From NCBI RefSeq assembly GCF_029962835.1, contig NC_080582.1, forward strand, positions 77,310,177-77,374,176: DNA of 64,000 nt, in the 5' to 3' direction. The stretch comes from Magnolia sinica (Eukaryota; Streptophyta; Magnoliopsida; Magnoliales; Magnoliaceae). Made by a program: the position numbers and the translations under genes. Every line of letters starts with the position of its first letter. Position 1 is the first letter of the stretch. The notes beneath the pieces were generated by a model. That model searched no databases. It was not told the origin of the DNA and saw nothing but the letters and a program-made list of their open reading frames with translations. Shown here one piece after another: positions 1 through 11,440 of the stretch.

Positions 1-539
1 AAATTCAGATTGTTCTTTGGTTGGGTTTATTTGTGTGATTGTGTTTACTTGCTTGATTCCGCTTTGTGTGCTTCGGTAGTTCCCAACAAAGAAATGCTCC
101 AGTGCTTTTAGAGCACTGTAAGTTATAGTGCTCTTATTTGTATTTATCCACTTTCACAATCCAATAGCTCAATCCCATTTGTCCATTAAGTTCGGAACAA
201 AGTCCATAGCCTAACGATGTTCCAATCCATCATTTTTGGCCTTATTTCATACCCAGTCTTTTTCCAAGACATGGTGGAATGGTTATGCTTGCTTAACAAA
301 ACTGATTCTTTAGAGTAAAAAGTAATCCATGATGGTCCCTACCCTGCAAATGGATCAAGTTGCTTATTGGATCTATTTTTGTTTGAATGACCTTGATCAT
401 CTATATTCAAGACCATTAATGAAATGGTTAATAATATTTGTCAGATTGACGTAAATTTTTTCATGGAAATGTGAGTTACACCTAATGAACAGTCAAGATC
501 AATGGATTACAGTGTCCAAGTGTCCCAAAACAACTAGGA
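1..539. repeat. Repeat-derived non-coding DNA
   Basis: I see no gene here. Bases about 75-345 (starting near AAATGCTCCAGTGC and ending in a stretch about a mutated ATTCTTTAGA motif) recur in diverged form at 11148-11440, so this is the left part of the segmental repeat that fills the first 11 kb. The remainder is AT-rich and unrecognised. Confidence 0.5.
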
Positions 540-1686
540 ATACTTATAGCTTATAGTGCTCTGGGAGCACCGGAGCATTTCTTGTGTATGTCGAGGGATA
601 CAAAGAACATGCTACTTGAGTTATTACCTTGAAAAGAGGTTTACTGCCGTATGTCCCTTGTTGTTGGACAAGCAACTTGATCATATATAGTTGTGGGATT
701 GATCTGGTGAATATTTCATGGATCCAAAACGTTGTTCTGACGAGATACACAGCTGATGGTGGCCTACCTGAAAATTTTTATGATTAAAAGATGGTAAGGG
801 TTGAGATAATTTTCTATGAGAGTTTTTCTTTTAGATATCCTTGACGTGCTGTGAGGCCCCTCACATTAACCCCTGAACTATACGGTTTAAGTGGGTTCAA
901 TACAACCAACGATGCTTCTAGTGTGGTTTAATCCAAACCGTATGAGGTTTAAAGAACCACCCAAATGTTACCGAGATCATAGAAACCAACATGAATGAAC
1001 GGTAAAGATTGGTGGTTTAATCATATATAGTTCAAAAACTTAGAAACCAGATAAACCAAGTTGATGGCCTGGGTTGACTCTGTTAAAGAGTAGGATATTT
1101 ATATATTACACATGTATATGGAAAGATACAGATGGATAGATGTCTATCTGTTAAGATTTTCCATGATCATACTTAAAGAATCAATATTTTATAAATAAAG
1201 ATGAAGGCATAAACATTGTGATGCATCTTTAGACAAGATCCATGTACTGTTCATTCAGAAAACTATCTATTTGACCTTATGAGATGGTTTGGGAACTTAA
1301 AAAGTATGCGGTTGGAAATGGAATCCTTCTCTATATTTATTTATTGCATTTGAGATCTTGGAAAAGGTTAGAAACAATTTCCAATTGGAAACTGGTTCCA
1401 ATAAAAAGATTGCTTTTGAATATTTATTGAAGGCCAACTCCAGGTACTGTCACCTGCTTGTAATTTGCACTTTACACGTGTAGTGTACAGGCATGAAGAT
1501 ATTGCACATAATATTTCACTTAAGGTGATTGTTCACACAGAACATGCATTTGCACGAGACCAGTGCCGCATGCTCTTCCATGGAAGATGTATTTATGCAA
1601 ACAAGCTTGTAGATGCTTATACATGAGCACATTGTAAGTATTGTGGGCCTGTTTGGATGTCGCCCAAATCCATATTGGATTATGTA

Positions 1687-1722
<36 letters not shown>

Positions 1723-2454
1723 ACACGAGAGAGCACGTTTTAGGTGTGACTGTGGGTCCCACTAGGGGACAGTAATTCGTACATTTTTTACGTAACTGTG
1801 GGTCCCACTACTAAAGGACGGGAAATCTAAATGCACCTATATAACTCATCCTCATCATGAAGCGATTTGATACTCTGACAGCAAATGGTGCTTCATACAC
1901 AGGCACTTAGACATTATATATGTGGCATAGGCTAGTTCAAATTAAACTGTCGGAACTGTGGAAACCACCGTTACTAACTCATGGTCCAAAAAATCAGAGT
2001 AGTTGAGCAATCCTAACCTCAGATGATCGATGGACTTGTTGAAGCAGGACCATTGGGTAGTTTTCATCTTAAAACTCTTTTATTGGGTAATAAGTATTCT
2101 TTATTATTATTATTTTTTCATGATACATCTAAATGGCATTTGACTAGTTTAATTTGAATTACTTGCATGACATATGCCCAATTTCTAAGTAATTTGGAAG
2201 TACTTGTGTATCATCCTCCACACTCTACCAGAGTATCAAAGTTTTTCCCTTGTGAAAATACATGGATGTGCATATGTAGACGCACTACTCCATCAACGTA
2301 CACATCCACTCATATTTCGGCAACGTACTGGGCCATACCTTGGGTTGTGTATGGCCGTTGTTTTCGCCGGACAAATTAGACTTTTCTCTTGTCACTTAGC
2401 AGGCGTTAACGAGAAAATGGACAACACTTCCTTTACTGTCATGGACACGCAATG
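540..2454 (+). repeat. Segmental repeat, copy 1
   Basis: This stretch is collinear with 3183-7425 and 8693-10476 once inserted elements are removed. Shared landmarks, in order, are the block around GATTAAAAGATGG, the block with CTTGGAAAAGGTTAGAAAC, GATACTCTG followed by GGTGCTTCATAC, TTCTAAGTAATTTGGAAGT, and GTGTATGGCCGTTGTTTTC. No convincing protein is encoded: the short open frames are not conserved between copies. Because the copies are old but alignable, they supply empty-site sequences that date later MITE insertions. Confidence 0.65.
1688..1720 (+). repeat. Poly(A) tract, 33 bp
   Basis: A run of 33 A lies inside segmental copy 1. The aligned position in copy 2 (about 5755-5770) is a short imperfect A-rich run, so this looks like slippage growth of an ancestral A-rich spot and not a retroposon tail. 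Confidence 0.8.
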
Positions 2455-3177
2455 TGATGTAGAGTGGGTCGTTGCGGACACTTTCATGGTCAAGATGGAC
2501 CAAAGAAGGCCCGATCTAAGGCGGAAGTGATCAGGACCGTCAAAATCTTAAAACGGTCACATCTCACAAATCAGAATGAGTTTTTCGACATACCGTATAG
2601 ATGTACCATATATGATTTTAGGGTTGGAGAAGCTACTTTAGCCAAATAACCCCGCTGCACCAGGTTGCCCATGCCGGATTTGCGAGATTCCATCGAATCA
2701 ACGGTTGAAAGTTTATTTTATTTTCATTTTTACTATTTATAGTAAGTTTCATAACTTTTGATCCTTTAAATTTTAACAATCGTGCCCAACATGAAAATGA
2801 CTTGAAAATTCTAGAAGAATATCTTGGATAGGCCAAATTGGGCACTTACTATTTTTGTCCGAAAACCATAAATTCTAATCGAAATCATGACAGTCTATAA
2901 GTAATAAATTTATTACTTATAGCAAGTCACATTTTTAGGTTGTTTGATTTTGATTATGAAACTTCTTCTTAGGTTTGACATCACTATTTAAAGGATTATA
3001 AATTTTTTTTTTTTCATCAATTAATTTCTTTTTGAATTTAGAATTTATTTATATTTTCTATTTTTCCTCCTGTATTCAATGAATCTCCGTGAGTAGTGCA
3101 AAAGAGTTTCGTGGATTCAGAATAATTATCTTCTGTGCAAGACGGTGATTGACCTCATCATGTCCATCCCCAAGTCA
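2455..3177 (+). repeat. LTR-like repeat X, copy 1 (likely solo LTR)
   Basis: It begins TGATGTAGAG and ends near AAGTCA, so it has TG...CA ends. It is flanked by CAATG and CAATA, a 4/5 match to a 5-bp target duplication. Diverged copies occur at 4493-5169, 10477-11147 and, inverted, 28747-29436. Shared internal marks are a block around ACTATTTATAGTAAG and a 3' block containing AGACGGTG followed by GACCTC. There is no coding capacity. A solo LTR of a small LTR element fits best; its internal region was not seen. Confidence 0.6.
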
Positions 3178-4155
3178 CAATACTAATAGTTATGGGATCT
3201 TGTGTCATATTTCATAGATCCAAACGGTTGATATGATCAGGTACACAGTTGATGGTCGCTTAGAAAATTTCATGATTAAAAGATTCTACTGCTTGGCCGA
3301 CATTACAATAGTAAGAAAGACAATCTTAAATCAAAGGAAAAGATTTCATCTGAGAGTTTTCTTTTAGATATCCTGCCATATAAATCCCATAACCATAATT
3401 TTGTTATCAGAACTATGCGGTCCAAGTGGGTTCAATGAAAACCAAACGCTCCTTCTGGTTCGGCTTAATCCAAAATGTATGAGGTTTCAAAAACCACCCA
3501 AAAGGTATTGAGATGATAAAAACTAGCGTGAACCAAAGGTAGGTGGTTAAACCAAAGTTTGAAAACTTGGAAAGTGAATCAACTTGAAATCAAGCGGCTC
3601 AGGTTGCCTTTGTTATAGGATATGTATGCACTGTACATTTATATGGAATGATATAAATAGATACATGTATATTTTTTAATATTTTTCATTATCTCCCTCC
3701 TTATCTATATATTCATATCATTCTCAATGAAATATGTAACAAGCAACAATCTATAATATAGCCTTTAATTAAATCAAACTTACAGATTCAATATTTTATG
3801 AATAACTAATGAGATGACTTACACTATGTATAAGACTAGCATTAGGGCAATTTCACCCCTTAATTAGTCCAAAGGAAGGTTGTAAACTTTTGATTTAAAA
3901 TAGGGATGACCAATTTCCACAACTAGGGCATGAACTTTGTGATGCATCTTTAGATAAAATCCACGCCGGTGTAATTATTTGTCGATCCAAAAAAGCCAAG
4001 TAATTTACTGTTGGAGGTCGTTTGGCAACTTGAGAAAGTACCCATATAGAAATGGAATCCTTTTCCGAAGTTGTTTCTTGCATTTGAAATCTTGGAAAAG
4101 ATTAGAAACTGATTCCAACAAAATGACTACTTTTGCATACTTGATTGAAGGGTAA

Positions 4156-4328
4156 GGGCCTGTTTGGGTGCCACTTAAAAATGAGCTTATCTCATTATTT
4201 AATCATAACTGTATGGACGCCGTGATTGTTGGTTATCAAAATCATTTTTGGTCCTTCCCGAAAAGAAAGCATGACATCTTCTGAGGTAAATTGAAATGAA
4301 CTAAATTTTAAGTGGCACCCAAGAGCCC
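4156..4328. mobile_element. Short MITE, PIF/Harbinger-like
   Basis: A 173-bp element with terminal inverted repeats: the left end starts GGGCCTGTTTGG followed by GTGCCACTTAAAA, and the right end carries TTTTAAGTGGCACCC followed by AAGAGCCC. The left flank is TAA and the right flank GAA, a degraded 3-bp target duplication. The terminal motif and 3-bp TSD suggest PIF/Harbinger, but hAT-type ends can look alike. Confidence 0.65.
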
Positions 4329-4330
4329 GA

Positions 4331-5361
4331 AAGTGGATTGTTGTCAACCAGGGGATCTTGTTGGGCCTACCATGATGTATTTGTTTATCTATGCTGTCCA
4401 TCCATTTTCTTGCATCAGTTTAAAGTATGAGCCCAAAAATGAGGCAGATCTAACACTCAAGTAGATCACACCAAAGATGACTCTTACATATATGATGTAG
4501 AGCGGGTCTCGGACAGTTTCATGGCTAAGATGGACTAGATAAGGCCCGATCGGAGGCAGAAGTGATCCAGACCGTCAGAACTTAAAACCGATGTGTCTCA
4601 CAAACCAGAATGAGTTATCTGACGTGCCATGTATGATTTTGGCGTCAGACGAGCTACTTTATCCACCCAACCACCAAATTGACAGCCAAATTCCTATTTT
4701 CATTTCATTTTTACTATTTATAATAAGTTTTAATTTGAGTATAACTCTTCATCCATTGGGCTTTAAGAGTTGCACCTAACATGAAAAGTTGTTAGAATGA
4801 TCAGGAGAATCAGACGATTGAGCCAAATGAGACACTATTTTTGGCCGAAAATCATGCGCACTAGCAGAAATCATGATCATATATAAATGGTAAGTTTACT
4901 AATTATAGTAACTCATGATTTCTAGAAGTTTTAGTTGTAGTTTAATTTCGAAACTTCTTCTTAGAATTTATGTTATTACTTAACAGGTTGTAAGCTCGTT
5001 TTTCATCATCAATCAATTTATTACGAATTTTAAGAAATTATTTTAATTTTCTTATTTTCCTCGTGGATTCGAAGCATCTCTGTGGAGTCCAGAGAAGTTC
5101 TATGGATCCGGAATAATTATCGCCTTGAGAAAGACGGTGCTCGACCTCAATATGTCCTTCCTTGCGTTAATTAATTTAATATAACCCAAGCTTACCATAT
5201 ACACTTAAGCATTGGATTTGCCTCATTTTTGGTCTCATACTTTAAAATGATCTAAGAAAATGGATAGACAGCACAGATGAACAAATATATCATGGTGGCC
5301 CCACAAGAGGCGTTGGTCGGATGAATTATTGTCCAGGGTGGGGGGTGGACGCAATCCGCTT
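4331..5361. mobile_element. MITE of the AAGCGGATTG family, split by repeat X copy 2
   Basis: The left half starts AAGTGGATTG and reads through the usual core (CCTACCATGATGTAT, then ATGAGCCCAAAAATGAGGC). The right half (from about 5170) carries the inverted complement, ending GCAATCCGCTT. The halves are separated by repeat X at 4493-5169, which therefore inserted later. Confidence 0.6.
4493..5169 (+). repeat. LTR-like repeat X, copy 2
   Basis: It starts TGATGTAGAGCGGGTC and ends in the block AGACGGTGCTCGACCTC followed by about 25 bases. It aligns throughout with the copies at 2455 and 10477. The exact 3' end and the target duplication are not clear. Confidence 0.55.
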
Positions 5362-5439
5362 GAACTGAGTCCTAGGTTACAAATTGTAAGTAATGTAATA
5401 AATTCCTTTGGAATTGGCATTTTATTAATTTTTAGTTTG

Positions 5440-5480
<41 letters not shown>
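5440..5480. repeat. (TA)n microsatellite
   Basis: About 20 uninterrupted TA units, directly visible. Confidence 0.95.
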
Positions 5481-5482
<2 letters not shown>

Positions 5483-5878
5483 TCCAAGCATATTTTGTGA
5501 AATTACATAATCACATTTCCAATGCCCAAAGTATCCCTTAGGTGCAAATACATGTACATGCACATCCCAAGCATGCCATCCAACTCCTGACACTGTCACA
5601 TGCTCCTAATATTACACTTTAAGCATGCAGCGTGCACACGCAAAGATCTACTTGAAGGTGATTGTGCACACAAAGCATGTACTGGCACTAGAACATTGAT
5701 CATTCGTTCTATCTGGCCTGGCAGTGGCCGACTTTTAAAGCAATGATCCGTGAAAGAAAAAAAGAAAGAGCACGTTTTTGGCTTGACTGTGGGCCCTGCT
5801 TAGGGAAAACCGGGAATCTAACCCCACCCTTATTTTTCATCCTCATCATGAAGTAATTTGATACTCTGGCAACGGATG

Positions 5879-6464
5879 GGGAAGCGAATTGGCTGATGTA
5901 CCACACATCAGCTATATGGTATAATGACGTTAGCAAGTTCTGTGAGTCTCAACATGAGGTATGTGTTATATCCAAACCGTCCATCCATTTGGAGAGATCG
6001 TTGTTAGGCTTGAGCCTAAATATAAGATAGATATAAAGATCAAGTCTACCACACCCAAAAAGCAGTAGGAGATTGAATGTCTACCATTAAAACCCTTATG
6101 TGGGTCAAGGGAAGTTTTGGATCAGTGTGGTATTTATTTTTCCTCTGTGTATGTGACCTTATAAACAGATTGGATGGAAAATAAACGTTATGGGGGAGGA
6201 CTTACGAATATTTTAACAGTGAAAATCATTCTCCCCACTATTTGTGGACATATGATTTATTTTTTAGCTTATGATCTAAAATGACCTCAAAGAATGGATT
6301 AGCGGTGTGGATATAATAAATACATCATTCAGGCCCATGTAAATTTGATCTCCTTTGAACCTTTGTACAACTCGGAGCCCGAGGAGTGTCAGCAATCGTC
6401 TTCGCACGACACGTACCCACACTAGCTATATCGCTAGTTCGTGCTACACCAGCTAATCTGCTTT
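5879..6464. mobile_element. Mutator-type MITE with 9-bp TSD
   Basis: A 586-bp element starting GGGAAGCGAATTGGCTG and ending in the inverted form (CAGCTAATCTGCTTT). The flanks are CAACGGATG and CAATGGATG, an 8/9 target duplication. The related segments at 1861-1890 and 8940-8970 read straight across this point, which gives the empty site. A 9-bp TSD with longer TIRs is typical of Mutator-like elements. The interior is the recurrent palindromic core with no coding capacity. Confidence 0.8.
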
Positions 6465-7822
6465 CAATGGATGGTGCTTCATACACAGGCACTCATAAAT
6501 TATACATGTGGAGCCCACTATCACTAACTCATGGTCCCAAAATCAGAGTAGGCGACCAATCCTAGCCTCCGATCCATAGACACTTATTCGTTGAAGCAGG
6601 ACCATTGGATACTTTCATCTTAACCTTCTAGGCGTGTAATCAAGTATTCTCTATTTTCGGTTCATCACACATCTAAAACGCATAGTTTTGACAGTTTAAT
6701 TTGAATTACTTGTCTGACACGTGTGCGATTTCTGAGATATTTAGAAGTGCCAGTGTATCGTCTTTCACACGCTACCAGAGTATCAAAGTTTTTACTTCAG
6801 GAATCAGGGATATACATGCACGTGCATCTGCAGATGCACTATTCAATAGAGTGCATATGCCGCGCATCAACGTACACATCAACTTACATTTCCGTGATGT
6901 TCAGTCGGCCATATCTTTGGGTGCGTGTGGCTGTTGTTTTCACTGGTCAAAGTAGATTTTCCTCTTAGCAGCCTTTAATGGGAGAATGTACAATAAGAAC
7001 CATCCGGTCGAAAGGACTGGGCCCCACCGGATGCATGTCCAACCTACCGCTCACATCCATCACCATCTCTACAGCCTCCACAGCACATGCGACAAGGTGA
7101 TGCATCAATCAATGTCGTCCATCTAATCTGCCTAACATGGATTGGCTGTTCCAAAAGCTAAGGTAAAGAGAAACTTATTAATTTCCTTTTCGCTTTTTTA
7201 AATTTAATGTTGACAATTAACTATATTTTTCTAACTAGTGTACCGATCGGATGGATATGATCATCTTATAAATGTATATTTGTAACATTTTCCATCTACA
7301 CCTCAGGAAACTAGATGAACGGTATAGATTGAGTAATCACTGTAATAGGTATTTTTAAAGAGAGACGGCTGTACCATATCCCGGTTCGACCTGCTCTACC
7401 ATATCTGGAGTGAAAGCTCCCCACTGACGCGGATTGGCTACGTACATACGGTATGTCTGACAGGTTGAGTAGCTAGACTCGCTACTGGAGTGACGTCACC
7501 AAGTTTTGTGGGTCTCACCATGATGTATGTGTTGTATCCACAACGTCCATCCATTTTTAGAGATCATTTTAGGGTGTGATCCCAAGAATGAATCAAATCC
7601 AAAGTTATAGTGGGCAGAAAAAAATTATATGGAGTGATGCCCACCATTGAAACCTTCCTAAGGTCCACCATGATGTTTATTTGAGATCCAACCTACTCAT
7701 AAGTATTTTTTTAAAAAATTTATTTTATTACACATACACACACGCCACCAAACATTCATGCTATGGTGGGATTTCACCACCTATGGGTACTCGAACCCTC
7801 AACCAGGTGTTGAAACTCCTAA

Positions 7823-8376
7823 GGGCCTGTTTGGCAGGCAAATCCCATAGGATTGGGAGGAATGGGATGGATTTTAAGGTAATGATGGTGGTGTTAGTGG
7901 ATTGGTTTAAGATCCATGGGATTGTTATATCCCAGGACTAATTCACCGGGTCTGTCTAGCATGCCAGCATATCTCGAGATTTTACCTTCCAATCCGTCCA
8001 ATCAAAGAATGAGATCAATTTTAAAGTAATGATGGTGCTGCCACAAGCCAGTTATCCCTGTGGTAATTTTTCTGACATCTCTAACTTCAAATCCCAAAGG
8101 TCTAAATGATCGATAGGCCACGCTTTTACGGTTCGTATTCGTACTGGAAATCAGAATCAAACGAGCTTTTACCCTTTTGTTCCACACGAGATTTCTGTTT
8201 TCGTTGAGCTCATCTTAGGACACCTGCGTTATGATGTCAGTGAATTGTTTTCAAATATATGGGATTGCTTATATCCTGGGACCGTATACGGTTTTGTTTG
8301 GCTCGTCATGCATATCTCAGGATATCGCGATCCCATCCCTCCTAACATAGTGGGTTCGGTGTGGCTAAATAGGCCC
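7823..8376. mobile_element. MITE (PIF/Harbinger-like) carrying an rRNA fragment
   Basis: It starts GGGCCTGTTTGG and ends CTAAATAGGCCC, with TAA on both sides (7820-7822 and 8377-8379), a perfect 3-bp target duplication. Length is 554 bp. Two internal segments, around ATGATGGTGGTGTTAG and ATGATGGTGCTG, are related to each other. The second is interrupted by a 26S rRNA piece at 8037-8232. Confidence 0.75.
8037..8232 (-). rRNA. 26S rRNA gene fragment (partial, displaced)
   Basis: The minus strand reads through highly conserved large-subunit rRNA sequence near the peptidyl-transferase region (domain V). Visible marks include TAACGCAGGTGTCCTAAG at the start and ACAGGGATAACTGGCTTGTG at the end. 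About 196 bp is present. It carries several substitutions relative to the conserved rRNA, so it is a dead copy. It is not a functional rRNA gene: it lacks the rest of the subunit and sits inside a MITE. I recognise this from the well-known conservation of the region; no alignment was run. Confidence 0.9.
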
Positions 8377-8692
8377 TAAGGGTCTACCACAGGAGTAAGA
8401 GTAAGGACCCCTATTTATAAGTTAACACAGACATTAAAGAAGAGAAAAAAAAAACTTTTGTGGCCCTTAGAAGTTTTTAATGGTGGGCCTCACTCTCTCC
8501 ACTGTTTTCTGTGGTGGGGTCCACTTGAGCTTTGGATCTGACTCATTATTTGTATCATGCCCTAAAATAGTCTCTCCGAATGGATGGACGGTGTGGATAC
8601 AAAAATATGTCATGGTGGGACCCACGGAACTTGGTGACGTCACTTCAGTAGCCAGTCTCGCTGCTCGACCTGTCGGTAGCTAATCCGCGTCC

Positions 8693-10476
8693 TGATTGTA
8701 CATGCTCGTACATGGCACATCATATTAGTGTAAGGCTCGTTTGGACATCCCTAAATTGTGATTTGGATCATATACAATTCAGCATAACCAGATGAACATT
8801 CGTCCTGTCTTGTCAGTCGTCCATCTTTAAAACTTTGATACGGAAAAGATAAAAGTGAGTTCATTTTCGGCTACACTGTGGCAGGGACAGCGGGAATCCA
8901 AACACACCTTTATGTTTCATCCTCATCATAGAATGATTCGATACTCTGGCAGCAGATGGTGCTTCATACGCAGGCACTCAGAAATTGTACATGTGACACT
9001 GTCACAAATGGTCCCAAAATCGGCATAGTTGAGCAATCGTAACATCCGATCCATAGACACTTATTTGTTGAAGCTGGACCATTGAATACTTTTCATCTTA
9101 ACCGTCTAGTTGGGTAATCAAGTATCCTGTATTTTTTTATATTCATGACACATCTAAAGTGCATAATTTGGATAGTTTAACTTAAATTACTTTTATCATT
9201 CGTGTGCAATTTCTAGGTAATTTGGAAGTGCCTGTGTATCATCCTCACCACTCTGCCAGAGTATCAAAGTCTTTCCCTCGTGAATATGTGGAAACGGATT
9301 GGCCACTCCCCTGCCACCAGCCTGGTGGCTGTTGGTCTGCGTTCCGTGGGCCCCACCATGATGTATGTGTTTCATCCATTCCGTTCATCCATTTTTACAG
9401 ATCGTTTTAGGGTTTTATTACAAAAATGAGAGGGATATAAATCTCATTTGGACCATGCCACAGGAAAACAATAGTGATTGGATATCCACTATTAAAAACC
9501 TCCTGAGACACTGTACTGTTTATTTGACATCCAATCTGTTGATTAGGTCATACATACCAAGATGAAGGGAAAAAAAAAAAAAGAAAGATCAGCTTGATCC
9601 AAAACTTTTATGGCCCCCAATTTTTTTTTAATGGTCGACATTTATTCAACACTATTTCATGTAATGTGGCCCACTTGAGATTGGGATATAGATCATTACC
9701 TCATTTTTGGTATCATCCCATAAAATGATCTATAAAAATATATGGACGACATGGATGAAACACATACATCATGGTGGAGCCCACATAGCACCGGCCACCA
9801 CCCATGGGCTGGTGGCAGGGGGAGTAGCCAATCCGTTTCCTGAATATGCATGGATGTGGATCTGCAGACGCACTATGCTGTCGAGTGCACATCCAGAGCA
9901 TCAACGTACACATCCACTCATATTTCCTTGATGTTCAGTGTCCCATGTCTTTGGGTGTGTATGGCTGTTGTTTTCACTGGACAAAGTAGATTTTACTCTT
10001 GTAACTGCAAGGCTTTAATGGGAGAATGGACGTACAACACGCTCAATCTCAATCGGGTGGAAAGGACTGGCGCTGCCCGAATACATGTCCACCCTACCAC
10101 TCTCATCCATCACCATCTCTACGGTCTCCACAGCACGTTGTAAGGTGTTGCATCAATCAATGCCATCGATCTAGTGATGCTTGCCATGGATATCTTTTTC
10201 AAAAGCTAAGATATAGAGAAACTTATCAAGTCCTTTTCACTTTTTTAAATTGAATGTTGACCATTAATTGGTTTTTTTTTTTTTTTCAATGCTGACTGAA
10301 CCGATCAGATGGATGTGATCATCTGATGAATGTCTATTTGTAAAATTTCCATGTACACTTCACTAAACTGGATGAACGGTATGGGTTTAGTCACTCTACT
10401 GGATGCTTGTAAGGAGAGATGACTGTATCATACTCCGGTTGCTCTGTCATATTTAGATTGCAAGCTTCTTACCTTA
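8693..10476 (+). repeat. Segmental repeat, copy 3
   Basis: It is collinear with copies 1 and 2: GATACTCTGGCAGCAGATGG, TTCTAGGTAATTTGGAAGTG, TGTATGGCTGTTGTTTTCAC and the block with AAAGGACTGG occur in the same order. A 551-bp MITE interrupts it at 9290-9840. No protein is supported. Confidence 0.65.
9290..9840. mobile_element. Mutator-type MITE with 9-bp TSD
   Basis: A 551-bp element starting GGAAACGGATTGGCCACTCC and ending in the complement (GAGTAGCCAATCCGTTTCC). The flanks are TGAATATGT and TGAATATGC. The related segment at 2241-2290 reads continuously across the same point, confirming a clean insertion into segmental copy 3. The interior is the palindromic core, with both halves visible around 9350 and 9770. 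Confidence 0.85.
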
Positions 10477-11147
10477 TGATTTAGAGCGGGTCCGGATATT
10501 AATTTCGATGGACCAGAAAGGCCTGATCGGATGTAGAAGTGATCCGGGCCATCGGAACTTAAAATGGGCATATCTCACAAGTTTTACCTGACATACCATA
10601 TATGATTTTGGAGCAGGACGAGCAACTTTTGCCACCCAACCCTGCTATGCTGGGTTGCCCATGCCAAATTCATTAGATTTCATTGGATCGAAATTCTTAC
10701 TTATTTTCATTTTTACTATTTATAGTATGTTTTAGTTTGATTATAACTCTTCATCCACTGGGCTATAGGAGTTGCATCCGACATGAAAAGTGCTTAGAAT
10801 AATTAGGAGAATAGCACGGTTGAGCCAAATAGTTCCTATTTTTGGCCGAAAACCCTAAGGTCTAGTGGAATTCACGACCAATAGTAAGTCGCGATTTTTA
10901 GGAGTTTTAGTTATATTATGATTCTAAAAACTCTTACTAGGGTTTATCTTATCATTTAAGAAATTGTAAGCTCGTTTGTCATGGTCAATCAAATTATTAA
11001 GAATTTTATTAGATCTATTTTCTATTTTCTATCTCTCGTCATAGATTCGAGCATCTCTTTGAGGAGTGCATAGAACTTTCTATGGATTCGAAACAGTTAT
11101 CTCTGAGGAAGACGGTGCTCGATGTCTACACATCCTCCCCTGTATCA
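10477..11147 (+). repeat. LTR-like repeat X, copy 3
   Basis: It starts TGATTTAGAGCGGGTCC and ends with AGACGGTGCTCGATG followed by CCCCTGTATCA. It aligns with copies at 2455, 4493 and (inverted) 28747. No clear target duplication is seen. Confidence 0.6.
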
Positions 11148-11440
11148 GCTTGTTTATGCTGAGAAATGCTCTGGTGCTCTCAGTTGAACTAGTAGTTGCA
11201 ATTCTCTTCGTTGCAATTTTTTTCTAATAAATAGTTGGACAGTTCAATCAATCGATTTGAACTATCCATTAAGTTTATAACACATTTCATGGGCTACTAG
11301 GTTAAAGGTACACTGATTGGATGATCCAGTCTGTCCCTAATTTAGCCTTATTTTTTTTATAGCCATTCAAGCCATCGATGGAATGGTGGTGATTAACTAA
11401 AAAAGTGATTCTTTAGAATCATAAGTAGTCCATTGTAGTC
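11148..11440 (+). repeat. Partial segmental repeat (second copy of bases 75-345)
   Basis: It shares GAAATGCTC(C/T)(A/G)GTGCT and the later block with GATTCTTTAGA and AGTAGTCCAT-like sequence with positions 75-345. It breaks off near 11440, where an AT-rich repeat begins. Confidence 0.5.

Larger units (their letters stand above)
3183..7425 (+). repeat. Segmental repeat, copy 2 (interrupted)
   Basis: This copy runs collinear with copies 1 and 3. It has been lengthened by a small TAA-type MITE (4156-4328), a MITE split by repeat X (4331-5361), a TA microsatellite (5440-5480) and a 9-bp-TSD MITE (5879-6464). Its last part, 6960-7425, contains a block with AAAGGACTGG and ACATCCATCACCATC that recurs at 10040-10475 in copy 3. 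No gene is supported. Confidence 0.6.
7704..8414 (-). mobile_element. tRNA-derived SINE, interrupted by a MITE
   Basis: Read on the minus strand, 8414-8380 plus 7819-7704 aligns with the SINE at 32212-32347: a degraded A-box region around GTGGTAGACCC, GGAGTTTCAACA, a B-box GGGTTCGAGTACCC, GGTGGTGAA, a GTGTGTGTATGTGT stretch and an A-rich tail. Short flanking matches (CATAAG on the left, TATAAG on the right) look like its target duplication within the host MITE. The MITE at 7823-8376 splits it. Confidence 0.7.
7426..8692. mobile_element. Long-TIR MITE containing nested insertions
   Basis: The left end GACGCGGATTGGCTAC and the right end GGTAGCTAATCCGCGTC are inverted repeats. Similarity continues for about 80 bp through AGTGACGTCACCAAGTT and its complement GGAACTTGGTGACGTCACTT. 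The interior has the palindromic core (CACCATGATGTATGTG and its complement). A SINE interrupted by another MITE sits in the middle. I could not see a clear target duplication for the outer element. Confidence 0.75.

Noticed and set aside
8002-8187. Minus-strand open frame with KRVKARLILISSTNT
   Set aside because: It is a translation of the 26S rRNA fragment.
2204-10143. Open frames near 2204, 6723 and 9850 that look alike
   Set aside because: They share sequence because the DNA segment is repeated, but the frames are not kept open and there is no codon-level conservation.
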